The notes beneath the pieces are model-generated. The model was not told the origin of the DNA. It worked only from the letters and a program-made list of their open reading frames with translations, and ran no database searches. Source: Dendrosporobacter quercicolus (GTDB taxonomy: Bacteria > Bacillota > Negativicutes > DSM-1736 > Dendrosporobacteraceae). Taken from it: a stretch of 64,000 nt of DNA. The translations under genes and the position numbers were made by a program. Positions 51,604-59,908 of this stretch are shown here, one piece after another (the stretch's first letter is position 1; each line of letters starts with the position of its first letter). The DNA is taken from positions 310,001 through 374,000 of the forward strand of contig NZ_FNHB01000002.1 in assembly GCF_900104455.1 (NCBI RefSeq), in the 5' to 3' direction.

Positions 51604-52335
51604 ATGACAGCAGAGAGCAGATTTCCGAAAGCGGCGGCAATATCATGCCTGATTCACCTGTTCGTATTGGCGGGACTGGGCTGGCTGGCCGGGCCATTCT
51701 TCCAGCAGCCGGTGATTGCCGAGCAAATCATTGAACTGGAATTGGGGGTTGCGGGACAAGACGGCCCGGCTGGCGGCGATACAGGGACGCCGCCCGGGGA
51801 ACAGAGCCAGCCGGTGCGTAGGCCTCCGCACTCTGATCAGCGGCAAACCGCCTCTGAACTTCCTGAATTACGCCCCGGGGATTCACCGGCCCCAGCTTCT
51901 CCTGAAGCGATCGCGACGGAAGAAGCTGCAGCATCCGGTATGGGGAACAGCGCCGGGGGAGCGGTCTCAGCCACTGCCGGCGGCGGTGCCGCCGGCAGTG
52001 GCGGCAGCGGCGGGAGGCGCGGGACGGGCGGTGGGGGCCTGGCCCCGCCGGGCATTTTAAGCCAAGTAGAGCCGGCTTATCCCAACGAAGCCCGTAATGC
52101 CGGCCAGGCCGGAACTGTTGTGCTGCGTATTCAAGTTTTGACCAATGGCCGCACCGGCAGTATCAGTGTTGCAGCTTCATCCGGTTATGAGCTGCTGGAC
52201 AGGGCGGCAATCGATGCCGTGAAAAGATGGCGGTTTATACCGGCGAAAGACCGAAGCAGCGGTAAGAGTGTTGTTAGTTATACCACTTTACCGGTGGTTT
52301 TCGAGCTAATGAGTAATAACCGCAGCGCCCGGTGA
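51604..52335 (+). CDS. tonB: TonB energy-transducing protein
   Basis: 243 aa: one N-terminal helix (AISCLIHLFVLAGLGWLAG), a Pro/Gly/Ala-rich periplasmic linker with long glycine runs, and the C-terminal TonB fold ending AYPNEARNAGQAGTVVLRIQ and AAIDAVKRWRFIPA. It moves energy from the inner membrane to receptors like 43144. No exbB or exbD is in the window. ATG 51604 has GAGGTGAAAG upstream; the longer ORF from 51427 overlaps cbiZ2 and is rejected. An operon-dedicated TonB for corrinoid uptake is plausible. Confidence 0.9.
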   Translation: MTAESRFPKAAAISCLIHLFVLAGLGWLAGPFFQQPVIAEQIIELELGVAGQDGPAGGDTGTPPGEQSQPVRRPPHSDQRQTASELPELRPGDSPAPASPEAIATEEAAASGMGNSAGGAVSATAGGGAAGSGGSGGRRGTGGGGLAPPGILSQVEPAYPNEARNAGQAGTVVLRIQVLTNGRTGSISVAASSGYELLDRAAIDAVKRWRFIPAKDRSSGKSVVSYTTLPVVFELMSNNRSAR

Positions 52336-54042
52336 GTGCAAAATACAGATACTCTGTACGGGAAAAGGCGGCAGGGTGGTGACGGAATTATTATACGGCT
52401 AAGCCGGTGGGCTATATTAGTAATTATTTTGGCCTGTTTTTGGCCGCCTCCGGCAGGACTGGCAAAGGACAATATCCTGCTGGAGGGAAAGTTTCCTTAT
52501 TATCTGGGAAAAGACCGCGGCTATGTCATGCCCGGCGAGCAGACCCATTTGTTTATCAGCGTGGAAAATCGCACCGGCGCCGGGCAGTTGACAGCCGTCC
52601 GGCTGTTTTTGCCGCCCGGCCTTAGTCTGGCGGATGCCGCCGGAAACTGGACGGCCGGGGAGCGGGACGGCCGGCGTTTTGTTGAACAGTCCCTGGCCCT
52701 GGCGGGCGGCTTTGATCAGTGGTTTGACTTGGTGCCTATCGTGATTGACAGCCGGCTGGCGGCCGGCGCTTACAGTTTGGAAATAGCGGCCGGAGAGCGG
52801 CGGCAAATGCTTGCCTTCGTTGTTGACGGTCAAAACGTCGCCGGCGGCGGAGAAAAAATTGCCATCACCGGTCTGGTACTGCCTTTGGACAAGGATGGTA
52901 AGCGTGATGAGCGGCTTAGTCATAATACCCTGACGCTGCGTGATCGCAGCCTGGATTATTATAAAAATTTTTTACGGGGCAAAGGTGCGGCCAATCAGGA
53001 AATTGAAGCTATGCATCCGCTGACCCATCTGGGCATTGATATAGAGAATCCTGCCGGCTTGCAGCAGCTGGCGGTTGTGACAACACGGCTGTTGGACAAA
53101 AATACCCGGCAGCCGGTGCCTGGCTTGTTTACGCCGGGGACTACCGGTGAGGATAAAAATGCGGGAGCTTTGGCCGGCACGGAAGGCAGTCTGACGGTTT
53201 TTGCGGCAATAACCGGCGAGGCCGCCCAAAGAATTCAGGTGCCGGTATATGTTGATGAACGGCTGCTGAAAAATGGTGAGTATATTTTGCATACCGAGCT
53301 GTCGGGCGGCGGAACGCCGCTCAGCCGGGAGCTTGGATTAACGATTGTCAAAAAGGACAATAAAGCAATGTTCAGCGTGCTGCTGGCCGCCCTGGCCCTC
53401 CTGGCGGGCGCTGTTTTTGCCGTTCGCCGCCTGAAACGCCTGTTTGCGGGGATGAAGGTCCGCTGGCTGATCACCATCGCTTTGTTCGGGGCGGCGGCGT
53501 TTGTGCTGGTCAATATTCCGGCTGCTTTTTTGAGCGATTTGTTTCATGTATTGCTCGGACCGTTCGGGGTGCTGATCAGTGGTTTTTTCAGCGGCGTAGT
53601 TTTATATATGCTGGTTGTTTCCCTGCTTGTGCTTATTCCCCGTCCCGGGACAGCCGCTTTGATGCTGACGGTCAGAATGCTGCTCAGCCTGGCGGCCTTC
53701 GGTCATTTTTCGCCGGTCATGCTTATGTCCTATGGAGTTTGTGCGCTGTTATTGGAAACACTGCTTTATTTCAGCGGATTTTACCGCAGCGGCCTGGCCG
53801 AAGCTGCGCCCGGTAAACCGGATTTTTGGCGTAATGCCTTCATTTTGGCCGCCGTCTGCGCGATTGCCGACAGTGCGGCTACCTATACCGGTTTACAAGC
53901 GTCCGCCTTTCTATACCGGATGTATTACGCCGAATGGTACGTATTGCTGCTGGTGATTATGAATGGCTGCGTGTATACTGCGGCGGGCGCAATTTGCGGC
54001 ACTGTACTGGGCAGCCGGCTGGCCAGGGTGGGAGGGGATTAG
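52336..54042 (+). CDS. Predicted ECF S-component with large N-terminal ectodomain
   Basis: 568 aa, not recognised as a named family. A signal-anchor (AILVIILACFWPPPAGLA) is followed by ~330 extracytoplasmic residues of beta-rich, Ig-like character (LFISVENRTGAGQLTAVRLF, repeated later as HLGIDIENPAGLQQLAVV), then a helix, then about six TM helices (from VRWLITIALFGAAAFV) like an ECF substrate component. The call rests on the EcfAA-EcfT genes that follow. GTG 52336 overlaps the TonB stop; no clear ribosome site, so translation is probably coupled. Substrate unknown; corrinoid or cobalt is inferred. Confidence 0.55.
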   Translation: MQNTDTLYGKRRQGGDGIIIRLSRWAILVIILACFWPPPAGLAKDNILLEGKFPYYLGKDRGYVMPGEQTHLFISVENRTGAGQLTAVRLFLPPGLSLADAAGNWTAGERDGRRFVEQSLALAGGFDQWFDLVPIVIDSRLAAGAYSLEIAAGERRQMLAFVVDGQNVAGGGEKIAITGLVLPLDKDGKRDERLSHNTLTLRDRSLDYYKNFLRGKGAANQEIEAMHPLTHLGIDIENPAGLQQLAVVTTRLLDKNTRQPVPGLFTPGTTGEDKNAGALAGTEGSLTVFAAITGEAAQRIQVPVYVDERLLKNGEYILHTELSGGGTPLSRELGLTIVKKDNKAMFSVLLAALALLAGAVFAVRRLKRLFAGMKVRWLITIALFGAAAFVLVNIPAAFLSDLFHVLLGPFGVLISGFFSGVVLYMLVVSLLVLIPRPGTAALMLTVRMLLSLAAFGHFSPVMLMSYGVCALLLETLLYFSGFYRSGLAEAAPGKPDFWRNAFILAAVCAIADSAATYTGLQASAFLYRMYYAEWYVLLLVIMNGCVYTAAGAICGTVLGSRLARVGGD

Positions 54043-54043
54043 C

Positions 54044-55702
54044 TTGCAGCATTTGGTCGAGGTGCGCAATGTATCATTTACTTACCGTCAGCGGCTGACG
54101 CCCAGCCTGGTCAATATTAATTTGCAGATTGCCGCCGGCGAGTTTGTTTTGATTACCGGCTCCACCGGCTGCGGCAAAAGCACGCTGCTGCAGCTGTTCA
54201 ATGGTCTGATTCCCCATGAAAACAGCGGCTGCTTACAGGGAGCGGTTTTCATTGACGGGCAGAATACGCGGGAGCATGATATTGCTGTGCTTAGCCGCAG
54301 TGTAGGGATGGTTTTTCAGAGTCCGGACGATCAGATTTTCTCGGCCACGGTCTTTGAGGAAGTCGCCTTTGTCCTGGAAAACATGGGGCTGCCGGCCCCG
54401 GTGGTTGCCGGGCGGGTGCAGGAGAGTCTGGCGGCAGTTGGCTTGGCAGGCAAAGCCGGGGCAGAGGTCGGTCAATTGTCAGGCGGCCAAAAACAGCGGC
54501 TGGCCCTTGCCGCCGTTTTGGCGGCCAACCCCAAGGTGCTGGTGCTGGATGAGCCGATCAGCCAGCTTGATCCTCAGGGAGCGGCCGGAGTGCTTGGAAT
54601 TTTAACCCGGCTTAACGACAGACACGGCATTACCGTCATTATTGTTGAACACCGGCTGCATGAGGTACTGCCATTGTGCAGCCGGGTGGTCATTATGGAT
54701 GGCGGCGCGATTGTCTGGCAGGGACCCTGCGCCGGACTGCTGGAGCATACCGGCGTGCTGGCCGCACACCATTTGCGCATTCCTCAGCCGGTGGCGGTAT
54801 GCCGGGAGCTGGGGGTGAACCCCGGGTCGTTTGCTGCGGGGGCTGCCGTTAAGGCCATTCAAGCGTTGTATCCGGACATTCCAAGGAAGAAGCAGACGGC
54901 TGAGGCTGCTTTTCCGGTTCCGGGGCAACCGGCGGTCGAACTGGAGAATGTAACGTTTGCTTATCAGCCGCAGGCTGAGCGGGTTTTGCACGAAATCCGG
55001 CTAACCATACCCTGCGGTCAGTTTGTGGCGCTGATGGGGAATAACGGCGCCGGGAAATCTACTCTGCTGCAGCAGATGTGCGGCCTGCTGCAGCCTGAGA
55101 CCGGCTGGGTAAAGATACTTGGCAAACCGGTAAAGCAAGGGAGGCGGCAGGTCGGCATGGTGCTGCAAAATCCTGACTTGATGTTGTTTAATCAAACCGT
55201 TGCCGCTGAAATTGGTTTTGGCAATGGCGGCCGGCCGATAGATACGGCCATGCTTGCGCAGCTTGACTTAGGCGGGCTGGTTCGGGATTTCCCCCTGGCG
55301 CTTAGCCGCGGCCAGCGTTTGAGGGTGGCAATTGCGGCCGTGCTGGCCCGTCAGCCGGCGGTTGTATTGCTGGATGAGCCGACAACCGGGCAGGATATCG
55401 GGCACATTGACGATATTGTCCGGCTGTTGCAGCAGTATGTGCGGTGCGGCGGGACGGTAGTCTTTTGCACGCATGATACCGAGGTGGCGGCCGGAATTGC
55501 CGACCGGCTGATTGTATTGGATTGCGGCCGGATCGCTGCTGACGACCATCCCCGGAAAGTGTTTGCCGATGAGGACCTGATTGTCCGTTTGGGGCTGAAA
55601 ATACCTGCAGTGGCGGCTATATCCGCCCGGCTATACGGTGGAACGGCCTTAACCGTGCAGGAGGTGGTGCGTTATGTACAACAAGCAAATATGGCGGACT
55701 GA
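54044..55702 (+). CDS. ECF transporter ATPase, fused EcfA-EcfA'
   Basis: 552 aa with two ABC domains. First: Walker A GSTGCGKSTLLQLF, signature LSGGQKQRLALAAVLA, Walker B LVLDEPISQLDPQG, H-loop IVEHRLHEVL. Second: Walker A GNNGAGKSTLLQQM, signature LSRGQRLRVAIAAVLA, Walker B VVLLDEPTTGQD, H-loop FCTHDTEVAA. Such fusions replace separate EcfA1 and EcfA2. TTG 54044 has GGAGGGG upstream. It powers the S-component before it and the EcfT after it. Confidence 0.9.
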   Translation: MQHLVEVRNVSFTYRQRLTPSLVNINLQIAAGEFVLITGSTGCGKSTLLQLFNGLIPHENSGCLQGAVFIDGQNTREHDIAVLSRSVGMVFQSPDDQIFSATVFEEVAFVLENMGLPAPVVAGRVQESLAAVGLAGKAGAEVGQLSGGQKQRLALAAVLAANPKVLVLDEPISQLDPQGAAGVLGILTRLNDRHGITVIIVEHRLHEVLPLCSRVVIMDGGAIVWQGPCAGLLEHTGVLAAHHLRIPQPVAVCRELGVNPGSFAAGAAVKAIQALYPDIPRKKQTAEAAFPVPGQPAVELENVTFAYQPQAERVLHEIRLTIPCGQFVALMGNNGAGKSTLLQQMCGLLQPETGWVKILGKPVKQGRRQVGMVLQNPDLMLFNQTVAAEIGFGNGGRPIDTAMLAQLDLGGLVRDFPLALSRGQRLRVAIAAVLARQPAVVLLDEPTTGQDIGHIDDIVRLLQQYVRCGGTVVFCTHDTEVAAGIADRLIVLDCGRIAADDHPRKVFADEDLIVRLGLKIPAVAAISARLYGGTALTVQEVVRYVQQANMAD

Positions 55703-56561
55703 GTCCGGCCGAACCCTGATTTACGCTCTGGATGCCAGGACCAAACTGGCGGTTATGCTGACGATGGCGGTTCTGGCAATACTGATTGACAGTGCCGCTA
55801 CCTTGTTTATTCTATTGATTTTGACGCTGCTTTTGCATTTTTGGGCGCAAATGCCGGCCGCTAAATGGCGATTGCTTAGTTTATTGATCTTGTTTGGCAT
55901 CTGGGGCTCAATGGCCAGTCAGGCGCTGTTTTACAACCAGGAGCCCCGTACCGTCGTCGCTTGCCTGCTGCCGGCGGGCATACCGGTATTTGGTCAGTTG
56001 AGCGGCGGTTTGTATATTTACCGGGAAGGGCTGGAACATGGCGCTGTTCAGGCTCTCAGAACCTCCATTATGTCCGCTCTGGGACTGCTCGTCTGCTGGA
56101 CCACCAATACCAATCAATTGCTTAAAGGCTTTCTGGCCTGGAGAATGCCGTACGAGCTTGCCTTTATGCTGATCACCGGGCTGCGCTTTCTGCCGGTGAT
56201 TGCCGAAGAAACCGCGACTGTATTGACCGCTCAGCGGCTGCGGGGCTTTGAGCCGTTAAAAACGCTGTCAGTCCGACATTTTTTGCAGTCGGCAATGCAG
56301 ACCCTGTTTCCTATTCTGGCCCGGACTGTCCGGCGGGCCGCAACCCTGGCCCTTTCTGTACAAAGCAGGGGCTTCGGGCGCGGCAGCCCCTGCTTGGCCG
56401 ATGCTGCGTGGCCGGTACGGCAGAAAATTGCCGTTTATTTTTTATTGGCCGGTACGGTGGCGGCAATGATCGCAAAACTCATGTACCTGCTGCAATATAA
56501 CGGCCTTCTGTATGTGGCCGGCTGGCGCGTGCTGTATGATGTAATGAAAGTGTGGCTGTGA
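55674..56561 (+). CDS. ECF transporter transmembrane coupling protein EcfT
   Basis: 295 aa CbiQ/EcfT family, 5-6 TM helices. The two coupling-helix motifs are visible as TAQRLRGFEP and ALSVQSRGFGRGS (the A-R-G type). Overlaps the EcfA gene by 29 nt and the propeller gene start. It may serve other S-components such as BioY (58203). Confidence 0.87.
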   Translation: MYNKQIWRTESGRTLIYALDARTKLAVMLTMAVLAILIDSAATLFILLILTLLLHFWAQMPAAKWRLLSLLILFGIWGSMASQALFYNQEPRTVVACLLPAGIPVFGQLSGGLYIYREGLEHGAVQALRTSIMSALGLLVCWTTNTNQLLKGFLAWRMPYELAFMLITGLRFLPVIAEETATVLTAQRLRGFEPLKTLSVRHFLQSAMQTLFPILARTVRRAATLALSVQSRGFGRGSPCLADAAWPVRQKIAVYFLLAGTVAAMIAKLMYLLQYNGLLYVAGWRVLYDVMKVWL

Positions 56562-57985
56562 TGATGGATAAGCTGATAGGCTGGCTGCCGCCGGCGCTGC
56601 TGGCGATTACGCTGAGTTTTTTGGGAATGCATATTTTTTATGCCGGGGCGCTGCCGGCGGCATTTTCTCCCGGGCAGCCGGCGAGCGTTAATGACGCTTA
56701 TCGAAGGGTCGCCGATATTCCCTTAGGAAAAGTGGAGGTTTTCAACTACCGGCGTATGGGCTTTACGCATGGATTTGTCCAGTTTTCTCCGGACGGCCGC
56801 TATCTGGCGGTAGGGACGGAAAATGGCGATATCGTCATGATGGGGACAGACGGCCGCCAATTGTGGCGGAAGCAGCTGGGGCTGGGCAAAATCAGTGCGC
56901 TGCATTTTGCCCGCGACAGCCGCAGCCTGCTGATCGGTGAAACCAGCCAGCAGGGCAGCCTGCTTAACTGGGATGCCGAAACCGGAGCAGAATTATGGCG
57001 GCAAAGCTCTGTGGAGCAATTGGGCGTTGACCTTAAGCAAAAGACCTTTCCCGGCATTGTCAGTATTACCGCCGATCAGGCCGGCAATATTTACGCCGCC
57101 GGACAGCGGTATAGCAAATATGCCGACGGACGCAGCCAATATTACGGACGGATTTACCGTTTGTCGCCGGCCGGAAACATCACCGCGATGTTTCCGGCGG
57201 ACAGCAACCTGGATTCCTGGGTCAGCTGGCTTAGCGTTGACGACGCCGGTGATAAGCTGGTCTTTGGCACCGCCAATTGGGATGCCGGCAGTTCGGTTCG
57301 TTTTACCGATACCATGTATTGCCTGGATGGGCGTCTCGGCTCAGTTTTATGGAGTAAGAATATTGAACCGGTGCCTCCGTATCAAAACACCACTATGCGC
57401 TCCAGTCCGGATATTTCGGCCGATGGCAGGTATGTTGCCGGTGTTTCCAGCGACGGGCGGGGCTATTTGTTTGACGGCGATGGCCGGAATATCTGGCAGC
57501 GAAGTATCAGCCGTCCCCGGACAATCGCCGGGGTCAGCATTAATGCCGTTGGCTCCAATGTGCAATACACCGAATTCGGGGTTGTTTTGACTACCGGCAA
57601 TACCTATAACCGGGCCAACTGGCAATTGCCCACGCCCGTTGAGCATCCCGGCGGCAATAGTATGTTTGTTTTTGACCGGCAGGGAATGCTGCTAAGCCGG
57701 TATACCACCGGCGGCATGATTGAGCAGTTCAGTGTCGGCGGCGATCAGGCAGTTCTGGCCGTTGGGCGGAACACTAAAACCCGGGATACCGGCATACATG
57801 GCCTGTATGTGTTGTCCTTACCGGACTTGGCGCTGATTTCTTTTTTCCCCATGAACGGACCTTGCGTCGGCGTGGCCGTCAGCAGTGATCAACGGTATAT
57901 CGCAGGCGTCGAGGCTCCCCTGCAGCTGGATGACGGCAGCATTACCGGCACTTACCGCCTGCTGCTGTTTGAGCGACGCAACTAG
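56561..57985 (+). CDS. Exported beta-propeller protein
   Basis: 474 aa. An N-terminal anchor or signal (LIGWLPPALLAITLSFLGMHIF) precedes PQQ/WD40-like repeats: FSPDGRYLAVGTENGDIVMMG, HFARDSRSLLIGETSQQG, DISADGRYVAGVSSDGRG, and further W-rich blades. Function unknown; its place as the last gene of the ECF operon suggests a periplasmic substrate-presenting or sensing part. Starts at ATG 56561 or 56564 overlapping the EcfT stop (GTG 56552 also open). Confidence 0.75.
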   Translation: MMDKLIGWLPPALLAITLSFLGMHIFYAGALPAAFSPGQPASVNDAYRRVADIPLGKVEVFNYRRMGFTHGFVQFSPDGRYLAVGTENGDIVMMGTDGRQLWRKQLGLGKISALHFARDSRSLLIGETSQQGSLLNWDAETGAELWRQSSVEQLGVDLKQKTFPGIVSITADQAGNIYAAGQRYSKYADGRSQYYGRIYRLSPAGNITAMFPADSNLDSWVSWLSVDDAGDKLVFGTANWDAGSSVRFTDTMYCLDGRLGSVLWSKNIEPVPPYQNTTMRSSPDISADGRYVAGVSSDGRGYLFDGDGRNIWQRSISRPRTIAGVSINAVGSNVQYTEFGVVLTTGNTYNRANWQLPTPVEHPGGNSMFVFDRQGMLLSRYTTGGMIEQFSVGGDQAVLAVGRNTKTRDTGIHGLYVLSLPDLALISFFPMNGPCVGVAVSSDQRYIAGVEAPLQLDDGSITGTYRLLLFERRN

Positions 57986-58082
57986 TGCCTTGACAAAGTT
58001 AAATCCTGGGCTTAGCCAGCGTATCTTTTTTGCAAAAAAATCTACACTGTCTAATCCTAATTCACAACTTTGCCAAGACACT
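57984..58082. repeat. Inverted-repeat element after the propeller gene
   Basis: 17-bp ends AGTGCCTTGACAAAGTT (57984-58000) and AACTTTGCCAAGACACT (58066-58082), complementary except for two positions, enclosing about 65 nt with TTTTTT and AAAAAAA tracts. Could be an operon terminator or a tiny non-autonomous element. Confidence 0.5.
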
Positions 58083-58095
58083 GATACGCCAAATC

Positions 58096-58147
58096 GTTAA
58101 CCTTTGCCGATTTGCTGGTTGACTAGTGGTAGTGATTCCTCTATAAT
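58096..58147 (+). promoter_or_regulatory. BirA operator and promoter of the bioY operon
   Basis: GTTAACC (58096-58102), 14-nt spacer, GGTTGAC (58117-58123): the Firmicutes BirA box. It overlaps a -35 TTGACT (58119-58124), 17-nt spacer, TATAAT -10 (58142-58147). Biotin-bound BirA would block this promoter. Confidence 0.8.
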
Positions 58148-58202
58148 TTACTATGTGTTCATCAACGGGAGTTAAAAAAAGATAAGAAGCAAGGCGGGGA
58201 AT

Positions 58203-58754
58203 ATGGAGAAGAAAATGGGGTTGACTGATTTTGTTTATGCGGCGCTGTTTGCCGCTTTGACCACTGTTCTGGGGTTTATTTCCATACCGTTGCCGATCAG
58301 TCCGGTGCCCATTTCGGGGTTAAGCCTGGGCATTATGCTGGCCGGTACGATTTTGACTGTCAGGCAGGCGGTGTTTAGCGTGCTGACGCTGGTTTTGATG
58401 GGCGCGGCGGGTGTGCCGGTTTTTTCCGGGCTGACAGGCGGCATTGGCGTTTTGCTGGGGCCGCGGGGCGGCTATTATTTCGGCTTTTTGCTGGGGGTTG
58501 GCCTTATTGCCTGGTTAAAGGGCCGGGATAATCAGCTTTGGCGTCTGGCTTTGGCCAATTTGACCGGCGGGGTTGTTCTTGTTTATCTGTTCGGCGTGTC
58601 CTGGTTAAGTTTTATTACCGGCATGGGTTTGGAAAAAGCATTGATTGCAGGAGCGCTGCCGTTTATTCCGGGAGACTTGTTTAAGGTTGCAGTCGCCACG
58701 GTGATTGGGGCAATGGTCAACCGGCAGCGGCAGAAGTTTGGTGGAAGCCGATGA
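58203..58754 (+). CDS. bioY: Biotin ECF S-component
   Basis: 183 aa, six-helix BioY: FISIPLPISPVPISGLSLGIMLAG, TVRQAVFSVLTLVLMGAAGVP and GPRGGYYFGF are the family blocks that hold biotin. The operator upstream is a BirA box. It needs an EcfAT module, perhaps the one at 54044-56561. Matches B. subtilis YhfU. ATGA overlap with the next gene. Confidence 0.94.
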   Translation: MEKKMGLTDFVYAALFAALTTVLGFISIPLPISPVPISGLSLGIMLAGTILTVRQAVFSVLTLVLMGAAGVPVFSGLTGGIGVLLGPRGGYYFGFLLGVGLIAWLKGRDNQLWRLALANLTGGVVLVYLFGVSWLSFITGMGLEKALIAGALPFIPGDLFKVAVATVIGAMVNRQRQKFGGSR

Positions 58755-59905
58755 GTGAGGCCTACCTGATTGGCGGGTTAAGAACGCCAATCGGTAAAAC
58801 CAATGGAATCTTAAAGGGCTTTCTGCCGGAACAGCTGGCGGCCGGTGTGCTGCAGGAAATCATCAGCCGTTACGGCCTGGCCCCGCAAGACATTGATCAG
58901 GTTATTCTCGGCAATGCGGTAGGACCGGGCGGTAATATTGCGCGAGTGGCGGTCCTGGAAGCGGGCTGGCCTTATGCCTGCCCGGCGCTGACGGTGGATA
59001 CGCAGTGCGGGTCGGGGCTAAGCGCCGTCGAGCTGGCGGTTGCGCAAATCAGGTCCGGGCAGGCTGAACTGGTCATTGCCGGCGGCGTTGAGAGCACCAG
59101 TATGGCGCCGCGCCGCCAATTCAACGTTAACGATCCCCGGTTTGCGGGTGAAGCTGCCTTTTACGAGCAGGCGCCTTTTTCGCCGCCGGCGGTGGGCAAC
59201 CCCGGTGTGGGGGAGGCTGCTGAAGCTCTGGCCCGTCAACTGGATATTTCGCGGGAAGATATGGACAAGCTGGCTCTTTTAAGCCATAAAAAGGCCTGTC
59301 AGGCCAGAGAGCGCAAAGTGTTGAAGGATATCATCCTGCCGCTGGCCTGGCAGGGGACTATTCTCCGGGATGATGAATGCCTGCGGGACAACATGAGCAG
59401 CCGGCTGCTGGCCCGGATGAAGGGCGCTTTTGCGGCAGGCGGCCGGATTACGGCCGGCAATGCCTGTTTAAAGCATGACGGGGCGGCGGCAGTGCTGATT
59501 GCTTCCAGGGCCGCAATGCAGCGCCGGGGACTTAGGCCCGGGGCCTGTATTGCCGGAACGGTCAGTACAGGCTGTGACCCGAATGTATTTCCCCTGGGAC
59601 CTGTAAATGCAATTCGCCGGCTATTGGATAAACAGGGCTTGCGGCCGGAGCAGCTTGATGCGATTGAAATTAATGAAGCCTTTGCCGTTAAGATTCTGGC
59701 CTGCTGCCGTGAACTGGGGCTTTGCTTGGAAAAGGTCAACCAACTGGGAGGCGCTTTGGCCTATGGCCATCCTTACGGCGCTTCGGGGGCGATGATCTTA
59801 CTGCATCTGCTGACCGTCCTGGAGCAGGGCGAGGGACGGTTTGGCGCGGCCGCTATTGGGGCGGTGGGCGGAATCGGCGTCGCCGTCCTGCTGGAGAGGT
59901 GTTAA
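58751..59905 (+). CDS. Thiolase-family protein (YhfS-like)
   Basis: 384 aa thiolase fold. The acyl-accepting cysteine is Cys86 (VDTQCGSGLSAVE), NEAFA and the catalytic histidine GALAYGHPYGASGA are present. The second cysteine of true thiolases (C-x-G-G-G near the C-terminus) is absent: AAIGAVGGIGVAVL. So Claisen condensation or thiolysis may be impaired or altered. It resembles B. subtilis YhfS, encoded with YhfU (BioY) and YhfT under BirA. ATG overlaps the bioY stop. Confidence 0.87.
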   Translation: MSEAYLIGGLRTPIGKTNGILKGFLPEQLAAGVLQEIISRYGLAPQDIDQVILGNAVGPGGNIARVAVLEAGWPYACPALTVDTQCGSGLSAVELAVAQIRSGQAELVIAGGVESTSMAPRRQFNVNDPRFAGEAAFYEQAPFSPPAVGNPGVGEAAEALARQLDISREDMDKLALLSHKKACQARERKVLKDIILPLAWQGTILRDDECLRDNMSSRLLARMKGAFAAGGRITAGNACLKHDGAAAVLIASRAAMQRRGLRPGACIAGTVSTGCDPNVFPLGPVNAIRRLLDKQGLRPEQLDAIEINEAFAVKILACCRELGLCLEKVNQLGGALAYGHPYGASGAMILLHLLTVLEQGEGRFGAAAIGAVGGIGVAVLLERC

Positions 59906-59908
59906 GTT

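Noticed and set aside
53963-54043. Upstream extension of the EcfAA reading frame
   Set aside because: It overlaps the S-component gene; the ribosome site GGAGGGG places the start at TTG 54044.
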